A stretch of DNA of 64,000 bases, from the NCBI GenBank assembly GCA_016800925.1, contig JABCPU010000066.1, positions 1 through 64,000 of the forward strand, written 5' to 3'. Made by a program: the position numbers and the translations under genes. Origin of the DNA: Suillus spraguei. Taxonomy: Eukaryota; Basidiomycota; Agaricomycetes; Boletales; Suillaceae. The notes beneath the pieces are model-generated. The model was not told the DNA's origin. It did not search any database and saw nothing but the letters and a program-made list of their open reading frames with translations. Positions 10,922-21,262 of this stretch are shown here, one piece after another (position 1 is the stretch's first letter; each line of letters starts with the position of its first letter).

Positions 10922-11395
10922 TGTTACGAACTGGGGTGGCGTCACCAGCGACAGTGAAAAGACACAGACGGTCTGCTGGGAGTTCTTACAATGTTCAGAA
11001 GAGAACAAGGTGAAAGTACAAGGAACACGTTCCGAGTACGATCAAGGGTTCAGCCTCAATGACAAGTCAAAGAGGTATCCGCGAGAATAGAGACTAAGGC
11101 TAAGGAGTGCTTAGACTTAGAGACGATTCAAGACGACTTAGGTTGGAGACCTAAGCGAAGGAGATTCCAGGTAAAACCCAGTAAGATTAAAGTAAGGAAT
11201 CTACTACAAGTACACTGTGCTTAAATAGGCCAGTATGCGCGCACAGACCAAGAGAGGCGTGAGAACGTAAGTGCGTATCCAAAGGAGGAAGGCAACTATA
11301 GTACAGATGCGTTGAGCATATGAGTCAGAGTCATGTTACGTAATATACAAGGTAAATGAAGTAGAAAATGAATAGGGGCACGTACGATTGTAACA
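10922..11395 (-). repeat. 3' LTR of element B
   Basis: 474 bp, about 90-95 percent like the LTRs of A and C by eye. It starts inside the TET/JBP-like reading frame. No target duplication can be checked because the other end is lost. Confidence 0.88.
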
Positions 11396-11428
11396 TTACC
11401 CCCTCTTTACATGTAAAGTCACCGACTT

Positions 11429-12898
11429 TTACTTATCTTGGTTCGCATAGTAAACGGGATCGTCGCTCCATTCGTAGTCTTCATCGGCAAAGGATCCACT
11501 CATCATGTACTTAGCTTCCTCCAAACCAGCGCATCGTTTGGAATCCCTTCTCTTCTCTGCCTGAATACGTTCATCGTCAAGCTGCTTTTCCCAAGCACGA
11601 AGCGCGTCGTAAAATCCCTCATCTTTCCAAGTTAATTCGAAAGGAGGAGGCCCAACTCGGTTGGGGCAGTAGAGAGATAAATGAGTAGGCGACCAATATC
11701 TGCAAACCTTGCACTGATATTCCGCACAGTTCTTTTGACGATGTCCTAATAATCCACAGACGCGGCATTTCATGTTCTCGTCAGGGTTGGAAGAAACTTT
11801 GCGTAAGGGAGACGGGGAAATGATGGGCGTAGGACTAGTGGATCTAGCGCGCTTCTTTCCCTTCTTCTTCGTCATATGTTTTAAGGCAAGGGTGTTCTGC
11901 CGCTTCAACTGCGCTTGTTGGGCGGTGGATAAAGTGTATGCCGACATAGGGAGATCCGGAGTAACTTCTCGTTCGGCAGCCGCAAGGAGTTCGGTGGATG
12001 AAGAGGAGGAAGTAACGCCAAAGTCCTTTACTAAGACCGGTGAAACGGGATCCATAGGACCAAATGACGATGGGATAGACATAGGAGGATGTATATGAAG
12101 GTCGCGAAGTCGGGGACCTAATGTTACCAGTTCAGTGGTAGAGATTCCGATGAGTTTTGCGGCTTCGACCTGTTCTTCTGTGCATGGTTCATACAGCCAT
12201 GCGGGATGGTCATGAGAGACGGTAATGGGAGGTGGTGAGGTTGGTCGTTGAATCGGGGATGGGGTTCTTGGAGAGGCAAGGTTACTTTGCGTCTGCTGTA
12301 GATCGGTAATAGTTTCTTCCACTAAGTTTCTGGCTGCTCTTGTTTCAGCGACTGACTGTTGAATGGTTTCGACGACTTGGTTTGTAAGTTGTCCGATCTC
12401 TTGGACAGCAGTGTATAAGCCAGTAAAGGCGTCAAGACTAGTATAAGTGCGTGAAGAAGAGGGTGCTGGGATAGGAAGTGGCGTATCTTCCTGCGGAGAG
12501 GGAGGTCGAGCAACACCTGCTCGACGCTCGGCAATGATGTGAATAGCTTCTTCAACATCATTCTTAAAGGAATCGGGAAGAAGCAACATAGCGTAAGCAC
12601 GAATGCGTTTTTGAAGATGAAGGAAGCGGTGACGGAGAGTAATTTCCGTTGTTTCTTTGGCAGTGGCTTCAATGAGGGCTGCAATACGAATGATGTTGAC
12701 GATGAGGAGGGCAGGGAAGGCGCCTCTTTCCGTAAGGATTCTTTCAATTTCGAGGGCATGTCCCTCGCAGAGAATGGCGGCTTCGATGTAAGAGGAGTTA
12801 TCGATTTCGGTGGTAAGGGTTTCGTATCGTTCAGTTTCAGAGTCGGAGTCATTGGTGGCAGTGACGACGGGTGTAATGTAAGCAGTGGGGAAAGACAT
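11429..12898 (-). CDS. Third ORF, double zinc-knuckle protein, element B (intact copy)
   Basis: 489 codons from the ATG at 12898 (MSFPTAYITP, conserved in A and C). An earlier ATG at 12985 overlaps the integrase frame but is ACG in C, so I prefer 12898. The N-terminal ~200 residues are mostly helical with no family I recognise. The middle is Ser/Pro/Thr-rich. Near residue 400 there is a basic patch (KKKGKKRARS), then a C-X2-C-X4-H-X4-C knuckle and a C-X2-C-X6-H-X4-C knuckle, then an acidic tail. The layout is gag-like, so it may be a second nucleic-acid-binding protein of the element. It follows integrase by 58 nt, and how it is translated is not evident. Confidence 0.8.
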   Translation of the reverse strand: MSFPTAYITPVVTATNDSDSETERYETLTTEIDNSSYIEAAILCEGHALEIERILTERGAFPALLIVNIIRIAALIEATAKETTEITLRHRFLHLQKRIRAYAMLLLPDSFKNDVEEAIHIIAERRAGVARPPSPQEDTPLPIPAPSSSRTYTSLDAFTGLYTAVQEIGQLTNQVVETIQQSVAETRAARNLVEETITDLQQTQSNLASPRTPSPIQRPTSPPPITVSHDHPAWLYEPCTEEQVEAAKLIGISTTELVTLGPRLRDLHIHPPMSIPSSFGPMDPVSPVLVKDFGVTSSSSSTELLAAAEREVTPDLPMSAYTLSTAQQAQLKRQNTLALKHMTKKKGKKRARSTSPTPIISPSPLRKVSSNPDENMKCRVCGLLGHRQKNCAEYQCKVCRYWSPTHLSLYCPNRVGPPPFELTWKDEGFYDALRAWEKQLDDERIQAEKRRDSKRCAGLEEAKYMMSGSFADEDYEWSDDPVYYANQDK

Positions 12899-12956
12899 TT
12901 CAATGTTTGGTTGGTAGCTGATCAAGTGCTGATGCGGTTGATTGACTGGAAGATAA

Positions 12957-14092
12957 TCAGAGGGCGTGTTGCTTCTTATAAGCATTCAAGATTCGAGCGG
13001 AGTTCTTCAAGTTCTTTTCTGGGAGCCATTCGTTATCTCCCGATGGATATCCTTTCCAAGAAACGAGATAATGTCGGCGATTGCCGGTTCCTTTGTGGGA
13101 AAGAATTGCTTCGATTTCATATTCTTCTTCTTCTTCGATGATATCAGGTGGGGGTTCGGGGAAGTTCGGTCCGTGTACGTCTGTTTCGCTATAGGATGAT
13201 AAGACAGAAGCATGGAACGTAGGGTGAATCTTCCATTGCGGAGGAAGCTTGAGTGTGAACGTGATGGGTGATAAGACATCGATGATCGGGAAAGGTCCGT
13301 ATCGTTTCGGTGCCAGTTTCCTTGATGGGAGTTTAAGTCTAAGATTAGCGGCAGATAGCCAAACCTTATCTCCGATCTTCCATGGGATGTACTTATCTCC
13401 TCGGGATCGTTCGGCCATTGTCTGCATAGCAATGTTGTGACAGGCGATTGCTTCTTCTCTTATCTTCTGCAGAGATCGTACTCGATCTTCTGCTGCGGGG
13501 ACTGATGAATCAGGGATGAGATGAGGGATAGCTCGTGGTTCATATCCCATCATCAAATAAAATGGTGATGCATTCCTTGCATCGTGTTTTCGGTGGTTGT
13601 GGACGAATTCAGTGATTGGTAGATGTTCTACCCAATCTTCGGGATTGTTACGGCAGTAGATGCGGAGGTATGTTTCAAGTTCCTGATTAAGCCTTTCTGT
13701 TTGACCATCAGTCTGTGGGTGATAAGCCGTGGATGGAGCGATGACGTAGTCGAGAAGTCGGGCAAGTTCCTTTGAGAAGCGAGATAGGAATTGCGGTCCT
13801 CGATCCGAGATGACTTTGTCATGGAGTCCAAATCGTCGGTAAACATGTTTTAAAAATAGCTTAGCCACACCTTCTGAAGTGATGGTTTTCAAACAAGGGA
13901 TAATAATTACCCCCTTCGTAAGGCCATGGTCTACCACGACCATGATACTGTCAAAGCCTCCAGAGATGGGGAGATCGGTGATAAGATCAACGGAGATCTG
14001 GGAGAACGGGCGAACAGCCGAAGAAGGAATAGGCGCGAGCGGAGGTCGAACGGGATGAGTATCCACTTTCATTTGCTGACAAAGGGCGCAAC
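12957..14092 (-). CDS. Integrase core and chromodomain, element B (5'-truncated pol)
   Basis: An open frame of about 378 codons starting inside the zinc-finger end (CALCQQMK). It contains the DDE core with GPQFLS and YHPQTDGQTERLNQ (the catalytic Glu is in QTER), then the GPF/Y-like region and a chromodomain (DIIEEEEEYEIEAILSHK, YLVSWKGYPSGDNEWLPE). Chromodomains steer chromovirus integration to modified histones (established knowledge). Truncated at its N-terminus by element D. Confidence 0.9.
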
Positions 14093-14860
14093 TGTCATAT
14101 ACCAAACTTCTAATCTCAGATCCGATCATATCCGTCCAGATCCGATCGTTTCCATATCCGTCCGTTCCACAGATCCTGTCCGGACCACCCATCCGAATGT
14201 ACTCACTTCTCGCACCTTAACTCCCTGGTGAACATCTGCGTCTATCTCCTTTGTCATTTCTCCTACTACCGGTACTCCGGCTGTTTATATTTCCGTCCTG
14301 TGTTACTGATCCGTTTCCTGTGTTCATTTCCGATTCATGCTTACTGATCCGCTGTGCAATAACTAATAGACTTCCGTTACACTTCGTACATAGCCCTCGG
14401 TCCCGGACTTGCTGATTATCCGTCTTAGATACTTACTGTATATAAACCACTTGTAGATCTTCGTAGAACCTTAGTTCGAATATCATCTTAGATTCTGCTC
14501 ATTCTGCCTCCTCCGGACTTAAGTCACTCTCCGCTTTAAGTCACCTTCCGAGACTTAGGATTGACTCCTATAGTCCATACCTCCGACTCTATCTTCGGAT
14601 AGTCCATCTCCGTTAGTTTCTAGTTGGGAACTCGTTCCGAAACTAGCCTTAATCTCTTTCCTCTCCTTACGTTCCGAATTACCTTCGGACGTATTACATC
14701 CGACACCTTCGGACACCCGGATCCGTCACGCAACCCCTTCCGGGTCTTCGGACGAATAACTCCTCCCTGAAATAAAGGGCATTACTCGAGAAAGGGGCAC
14801 AGTGTACGAACTGAGGCCAAAGCCCTTCGGATCTCTCTACCCTTGAGTACAGTCTTAACA
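14093..14860 (+). repeat. 5' LTR of element D
   Basis: 768 bp, TGTCATATACC...GTCTTAACA. TATATAA at 14439-14445. Positions 14473-14483 (AGTTCGAATAT) are complementary to 14863-14873 just after the LTR. Rich in TCCGGA and CGGA words. Confidence 0.93.
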
Positions 14861-14862
14861 GT

Positions 14863-14873
14863 ATATTCGAACT
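14863..14873 (+). other. Self-priming primer-binding site of element D
   Basis: ATATTCGAACT, two bases after the LTR end, is the exact reverse complement of LTR positions 14473-14483, which lie 34 nt after the first base of the TATA box. Same geometry as element A, with unrelated sequence. Confidence 0.7.
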
Positions 14874-14911
14874 CAAACCTTTCCGAGTAAACTTAGCAAC
14901 CATCCCATATC

Positions 14912-16204
14912 ATGCCTCCCCGTAAAGCTCAAAACACACTCCGAGGAGCCGGACTTGGTCCGATCCAACGAGATCCCACACCTATCGTCCAAACATTTAC
15001 CAGTTTCTCTCAACGCCGCGCAAGCATGAGCGACATAGGTCAGAGTATCTCCGCCCGTCAAGTCAGACCGGATCCGATAACACCAACTCGGAACCCGGAT
15101 AACCCAGACCCCAATTCACGCCCGACCATTCGCTTTGATGATGAGCTGCGCAGTAATCTACCAGATGATGAAGTAGATGATCCGGACAACGAGGACCTGG
15201 ATGACGAAGAAGATCAAATCCACCTAAACCCTCAGGACCGGGTCCTAGCCCAACTATCCGTAGCCATTAACCACCTCGCTCGCAGTAGCCGTCGCACCCC
15301 CACCTCGGATGATAGCAAAGTCAAAATCCGTGAGCCAGATACCTTCGATGGGTCCGAACCTCGCAAGCTCCGGGCATTCTTCGTCCAATGTGAGCTCAAC
15401 TTCCAGAGCAAACCTAGCGCTTTCCGTTCCGGACGTGCTAAAGTAAATTTCGCCCAATCCTACCTTAAGGGTATGGCTCTCGAGTGGTTTGAGCCGGACC
15501 TCCTTTCGGACGGATATAGCAACCGTCCGGATTGGATGGATGACTACTCCGAGTTCATGCTCGAGCTCCAAACCAATTTCGGACCACACGATCCCTCCGG
15601 AGACGCAGAGATGCAGTTAGAACAACTCCACATGCGTGACGGACAACGCATCAACAAGTACGTTGTAGAATTCCAGCGACTTGCCTCCCAAGTACGCGAA
15701 TGGGGAGACGGAGCCCTACGACGCCAATTCTACAATGGACTTCCGGCCCGAATCAAGGATGAGATTAGTCGCATGGGTAAGCCCACTACCCTTTCGGAGT
15801 TCAAGACTCTCGCCCAGACCATCGATGCCCGTTACTGGGAACGGAGGGGCGAAGTCACCCGAGAGAGTAGAACCACCTCTTCCAACCCTCCCAGGCAGTC
15901 AACATCCGACCGGACGAACTCCAACTCATCCGGATCCGATACGCCCAAATTCAATAAACCCACATACTCCACAGCATCCTCTACCCCGAAAGTTTCGGAT
16001 CTTCCTAGTGTTGTTGGTACAGACGGAAAGCTAACCACCCAGGAGCGTCAGAGACGTTTTGACAAAAAGCTCTGTATGTTCTGTGGCGGACCAGGTCACA
16101 CTGCCCGGGAATGCACCAAATCCACTTCGCGCGCTGCCAAAGGCCGCGCCGCTGTGCTCACTCCGGAAACGGAACCGGAAGCCTCGGATGAGGCAAAAAA
16201 TTAG
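14912..16204 (+). CDS. Gag polyprotein, element D
   Basis: 430 codons, intact. The acidic N-terminal ~110 residues are followed by a retrotransposon-gag capsid domain (FDGSEPRKLRAFFVQCELNF through the WMDDYSEF region), a Ser/Thr/Asn-rich linker, and one CCHC knuckle (CMFCGGPGHTAREC) near residue 390. The ATG at 14912 lies 51 nt after the LTR. The stop TAG at 16202 abuts the slippery heptamer A AAA AAT, so pol is expected as a -1 fusion. Role: particle assembly and RNA packaging. Confidence 0.92.
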   Translation: MPPRKAQNTLRGAGLGPIQRDPTPIVQTFTSFSQRRASMSDIGQSISARQVRPDPITPTRNPDNPDPNSRPTIRFDDELRSNLPDDEVDDPDNEDLDDEEDQIHLNPQDRVLAQLSVAINHLARSSRRTPTSDDSKVKIREPDTFDGSEPRKLRAFFVQCELNFQSKPSAFRSGRAKVNFAQSYLKGMALEWFEPDLLSDGYSNRPDWMDDYSEFMLELQTNFGPHDPSGDAEMQLEQLHMRDGQRINKYVVEFQRLASQVREWGDGALRRQFYNGLPARIKDEISRMGKPTTLSEFKTLAQTIDARYWERRGEVTRESRTTSSNPPRQSTSDRTNSNSSGSDTPKFNKPTYSTASSTPKVSDLPSVVGTDGKLTTQERQRRFDKKLCMFCGGPGHTARECTKSTSRAAKGRAAVLTPETEPEASDEAKN

Positions 16205-16243
16205 TCCGCGACCCTCCTGACTCCGTACGGGATGAGGGTCGCG
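16195..16243 (+). promoter_or_regulatory. -1 frameshift signal between gag and pol, element D
   Basis: Heptamer A AAA AAT (16195-16201) in the gag frame, stop TAG directly after it, then a stem-loop. CGCGACCCTC (16207-16216) pairs perfectly with GAGGGTCGCG (16234-16243), 10 bp, 17-nt loop, with a 5-nt spacer after the heptamer. The -1 frame is open from 16192 into the pol ATG at 16261. The loop contains the palindrome CCGTACGG, which could pair between two RNAs. Confidence 0.82.
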
Positions 16244-19200
16244 TTGGCCCAACCCGTGCAATGGAACTACGACTCAACGCTGTAACTCTTCCTGATCCGA
16301 ACTCTCTGTGTCCATATGTCTCTCTTCCATCTTTCTCCAATATATCTGACTTTCCGGCCCTCATAGACTGTGGTTCCTCCCACTGCTTCATAGACACTGA
16401 TTTCGTCCGAGAACATAAAATCCCTACCTATCAGATTCCTCCGCTTCCACTCCGTTTATTTGATGGTACATGCAATAACAATATTGTCGAAGCCATAAAC
16501 TTATCCGTCCGATTCTCCTCCGGTGTAATCACTTCCGACACGTTCTACGTCACCCCTTTGGATTCCTCATGTTATATCGTTCTCGGATATAGCTGGCTCA
16601 CCCGACACAATCCGTTGATTGACTGGGTATTGGGCAGCATCGAGTTCCGAACTACTGAACAAGGAGTGCCATTGACCCCATCCGCATCATCGCTGCCTCC
16701 GGACACACCGACCATGGCAGGAAAATCCAATCCGACGCCTCTGTTACCTTCGGGTATTCCACCCAAAGAAGATTCCTCCCCTCCAAAATCTCCGTCGCAT
16801 CAGAGCACCCCATCCGTGGCGGAGACTCCGCCTCTGACCAAATCCGAACCCTCCGCTGGTACCCCAGTCCCTAACATATCGTTGATAAACGCAGTGGCCT
16901 TTTGCCGTGCCTGCAAGTTAGAAGGATCCACTCAGTTCAGCATCTACCTCCGTCCCTCCGAAGTAAACCTTCGATCCGCATCCGTATCATCCGATCCTCC
17001 AGACCTCTCCAGAATCCCTTCCGACTACCACGAATTTGCGGATGTCTTCGACAAAGGCAAAGCCGGACAACTTCCCCCACATCGACCCTACGACCTCAAG
17101 ATTGAGTTGGAAGAAGGGGCTAGTCCGCCTCTCGGAACCATATACTCTCTTTCTCCGGTAGAGCTTGAGGCCCTTCGGAAGTTCCTTGACGAAAACATCT
17201 CGTCCGGACTTCTCCGCTCCTCATCTTCTCCCCACGGAGCCCCCGTCCTATTTGTCAAAAAGAAGGATGGATCCCTCCGCCTTTGTGTGGATTTCCGCGG
17301 CCTTAACCACATCACCAAGAAAGACCGATATCCGTTACCCCTCATTGCCGACCTTCTTGACTCCCCGAGCCGCGCTAAGGTATATACCAAAATTGATCTC
17401 CGATCTGCATATCACCTCGTCCGGATAACAGAAGGAGACGAGTGGAAGACTTCCTTCCGTACGCGCTATGGCTCCTATGAATGGTTGGTGATGCCGGAAG
17501 GCCTCACGAATGCTCCGGCAGCTTTCCAGCGCTTTGTCAATAGCGTGTTTGCCGATATGCTGGACGTATGTGTTGTTGTATATCTGGATGACATCCTTAT
17601 CTATTCCCAAGACCTTGCAAGTCATAAGGAACATGTCCGAGAAGTTTTACGACGTCTCCGTAAACACCGACTATATGCCAAACCCGAGAAATGCGAATTC
17701 CACTCCTCCTCCGTCGAGTATCTTGGTTACCTCCTATCTCCGGATGGCTTGACGATGTCGTCCGAGAAAATCCAGTCCATCATAGACTGGCCAGAGCCTC
17801 GGAAAGTCAAGGACATCCAATCTTTCCTCGGATTCGCTAATTTCTATCGTCGCTTCATCTTCAACTACTCGGATATCGTGGTTCCCCTTACTCGACTCAC
17901 TCGCAAGGGCGTCACTTGGGACTTTTCCGAGGAATGCCGGAAATCATTTAACGCACTCAAGAAAGCCTTCACGTCCGCTCCGGTGCTTACGCATTGGATT
18001 CCGAATGTTCCTATAGTTGTGGAAACTGATGCCTCGGATTACGCTATCGCTGCAATACTATCCATTGTGTGCCCAGACTCGGAACTTCGTCCGGTGGCAT
18101 TTTACTCCCGGACACTGTCCGGTGCAGAACTCAACTATGATGTCCATGATAAGGAACTACTAGCCATCTATGCTGCGTTCCGAACCTGGCGCCATTACCT
18201 AGAAGGCTCGTCCGAGCCTATAGATGTTGTCACGGACCACAAGAACCTTGAGTATTTCTCTACCACCAAACTGCTATCCCGTCGTCAGGCCCGCTGGTCT
18301 GAGTTCCTCCATCAGTTCAACCTCGTTATCCGTTACCGTCCTGGAAGACTCGGAGTCAAGCCAGATTCCCTCACTAGACGATGGGACGTCTACCCTAAAG
18401 AGGGGGATAAGGACTACGCTCAGATTAACCCTCACAACCTCCGTCCAATATTTGCTTCGGAACAATTAGCTTCGTCCCTACGAGCTTCCATTTTAGCAAC
18501 TCCGGTCCTTAGAGCAGCTGTTCTTATGGACACCGAACACCTCCGGAAAGACATTCTGATAGCACTTCCTAATGACCCCGTTGCACAAACACATCTTCCG
18601 GTTCCTTCGGATCCGAGATGGACAATAGACGATGGTGGATTCCTTTGTTGTGACAACCGCATCTACGTTCCGGATACCAATGATCTACGACTTCGCATCC
18701 TCCGGAATTGCCATGACCACCCCCTATCCGGACATTTCGGACAGAATCGTACTCTCGAGCTCATCCGACGCAACTACACCTGGCCCGGAGTACGAGCCTT
18801 TGTCAAAGAGTATGTCAGATCCTGCACATCCTGCGCCCGAGCCAAAGTTCCGAGACATAAGCCCTACGGTCTACTCAAGCAACTTCCTGTCCCAGAAAAA
18901 CCATGGAATTCCATCTCTATGGATTTCATTGAACAACTTCCGGACTCATCCGGCTTTACAGCCATCCTCGTCATCATAGATCGTTTATCCAAGCAAGCCA
19001 TATTCGTCCCGACCCACGATACCATTACTTCCCTGATCTCGCCCGCCTATTTCTCCTCCATGTCTTCTCTAAGCATGGAGTCCCGTCCCATGTAACCTCG
19101 GATCGAGGAACAGAGTTCGTATCCCACTTCTTCCGTTCCCTAGGAAAGGCATTGGACATGGTCCTACACTTCACATCCGGATATCATCCCGAAGGAGACG

Positions 19201-20006
19201 GACAAACCGAACGTGCCAACCAAACACTGGAACAGTACCTCCGGATCTACTGCAACTATCAGCAGGACAACTGGTCCGAGCTGCTGCCCCTCGCAGAGTT
19301 TGCATACAATAACGCTCCGAGTGCCACTACCGGAGTTTCACCTTTCTTCGCCAATAAAGGTTATCATCCGAACATTTCCATCCATCCGGAACGCGACCTA
19401 TCCTCCATCCGCGCCCAGGAATATGCCCTAGACCTTAACAAACTTCACCAGTTCCTCCGAGATGAGATGTCCGAAGCTCAGAAACGCTATCAAGGACCCG
19501 CGGACGCTAAAAGACAGCCTGCTCCAGACTTCCGGATTGGAGAACAAGTCTTCGTCAAAGCCAAGTACTTCCGCTCCACCCGTCCGTCGAAGAAACTTTC
19601 GGAAAAGAATTTGGGACCATTCGAAATTATATCCCGCCCGGGTACTCATTCTTTCGCCATCCGACTTCCGGATTCTATGCGTTCCGTACATCCTGTTTTC
19701 CATGTCTCACAGTTAGAGCCAGCAGTTCCGAACACCATTCCCAATCGCATCCAACCTCCTCCGCCACCAGTCGAAGTCGACGGAGAACCAGAGTACGAGA
19801 TATCCGAAATCCTGGACTCTAAACTGGACCGTCGTAGGCACCACTGCCAACTTCTATACCTCGTCCGTTGGTCCGGATACGAAGGAACGGACGAAGAAAC
19901 TTCCTGGTTACTGGCCACAGAACTCGGAAATGCATCGGATCTCGTAGCGGATTTCCATTCTGCATATCCGGACAAGCCTGGTCCCATTGCTCGAAAAAGT
20001 ACATAA
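16198..20006 (+). CDS. Pol polyprotein (PR-RT-RNaseH-IN-chromodomain), element D
   Basis: Open in the -1 frame from the gag end, with an internal ATG at 16261. Order: aspartic protease with a DCGS active site (Cys in the usual Ser/Thr place, ~16366), RT with YLDD (17581-17592) and [11 protein letters not shown], RNase H ([20 protein letters not shown]), integrase HHCC zinc finger (HDHPLSGH...CTSCARAK) and core. One base is missing near 19030 relative to copy E, so the frame stops at 19095 and resumes at 19152 with YHPEGDGQTERANQ, then a chromodomain ending at 20006. Apart from that one base the polyprotein is complete; the base may be an assembly error. Confidence 0.9.
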
Positions 20007-20052
20007 CGAAATATAAGTACATTGAGGGCAGTAGCGGAAATCCGGATCTGGA

Positions 20053-21067
20053 CTAAGCACCAGTTTCCATTTCACCTCCGGCACCCCCAGTCTCCTCCCC
20101 AGTTCCATCCGCCATCTCTTCCCCAGTTCCATCCGCCATCTCCCCTCCATTCTCATCCGCCACCTCTTCCCCAATCTCCTCACCAGCGCCATCCTTGTCG
20201 GATCCGGCAGAAACGGAAAGCCTAAATCCGGTCCGGATTTCCTCGATGAGCAGGGCCTGGAATTCCCTCTGTTGCTGGAGGAAGGCCTCCATGGTGGAGC
20301 TCATCCGCTCCATGGCAATCCGACTCCCTTCCGCCGCCGCAATACCATCTTGGAGAAGTCCGTTGGTCCGCGCCAACTCAGCAATGATGCCATTAGCAGC
20401 GGCCACCCAAGCCTGGTCATCGTACTCCACAAAATCCTCATCCGTACCTTCAATAGTGACTGGATTAGAGAAGACATCCGCGTCCGCCACATCCGGAGTA
20501 GGACTCCTCTGACGGCGCTTGCCTTTGCCCTTCGGAGACGGAGTACCAGCAGGACGCTGCCTCTTCCGGCCCTTAGGCCCCTTAACGAATCCGGGCCTTC
20601 CAGGACAAGTGGCCTTGTCTTTCCGGCAGACGTCACAGGACTTAATCTACGAAACGTTGAAATCAGCGGATCCGAAGTTTTTCGGACGACTCACCATGGC
20701 ATTCTTCTCAGCATCACCCCACTGGCACATCCGGCCCTTAGTGACGCAACGAGAGCAGTACCCATCCTTTGCTCCGGACGCAGGAGCAGCCTTGGCCTTT
20801 GCCAACCCATCAATATCCGGATCTGGGAGAGTCCACAGCACTCACCCGAGCCTCAATCAGTGCCCTCCGCCTCTTTTCCTCCATTTCCCTCCGGATCTCA
20901 GCCAACTCAATCTGCTTCAACTCCTCCTGCCTTTTCCGCTCCTCCGCCTCTTTCCGTTTCCGTTCCGCCTCGGCTTCAGCTGCAGCCTTAGCAGCCGCCA
21001 GTTGCTGCTCCAGATCCGCCACAAGGTCGGCAGCAGACTTAGGGGCATCGGATTTCTTTCCAGACAT
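20053..21067 (-). CDS. Antisense three-exon gene in element D: coiled coil plus permuted Zn2Cys6-like protein
   Basis: Lies between pol and the 3' LTR on the opposite strand; its stop is 46 bp from the convergent pol stop. Exons 21067-20846, 20796-20695 and 20646-20053, all phase 0. Introns of 49 nt (GTGAGT...CAAAG) and 48 nt (GTGAGT, CTGAT branch, CGTAG). Spliced product 305 aa. Residues 20-74 form a charged Ala/Glu/Lys/Arg coiled coil. About 87-121 hold C-X2-C-X6-C, 13 residues, C-X2-C-X6-C. A basic GRKRQRP and GKGKRRQR stretch follows, then an acidic, Gly-rich tail. The second cysteine half (CDVCRKDKATC) resembles the first half of Gal4-type clusters and vice versa. Possible DNA-binding regulator; function unknown. 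Introns antisense to the genomic RNA would survive retrotransposition. Confidence 0.72.
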
Positions 21068-21262
21068 GTTAGGAGACAAGTTTTGTTAACAAGGATATGA
21101 AGTGGGGGTAGGAATCACTTCGGACGTCTGACGTCCGTATATCTGTTGGATTACAGACTCAGCACTACAACCATCAAACTTCCCCATCGTCTCGCATTAA
21201 TCTTGTCCGATCCGGATCGACGCTTCTTGTGCCTCAGGGGTTCGGCCCTAAGGGGGGGATAC

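Larger units (their letters stand above)
10922..14092 (-). mobile_element. Ty3/Gypsy element B, 3' half only
   Basis: Same family as A and C, reversed. Reading on the - strand: integrase core and chromodomain, third ORF, purine tract, 3' LTR. The 5' half (gag, PR, RT, RNase H, 5' LTR) is missing: homology stops at 14092 in the integrase zinc finger, exactly where element D's LTR starts. I did not find the missing half after D/E. Its coding parts are unbroken. Confidence 0.9.

Noticed and set aside
12539..13141. 200-codon + strand frame in element B
   Set aside because: It lies opposite the conserved third ORF and integrase end and is not kept in A or C.
20272..21100. Long + strand open frames (239 and 193 codons) opposite the antisense gene
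   Set aside because: They are shadows: no domain, and the - strand reading gives conserved exons, introns and cysteines in both D and E.
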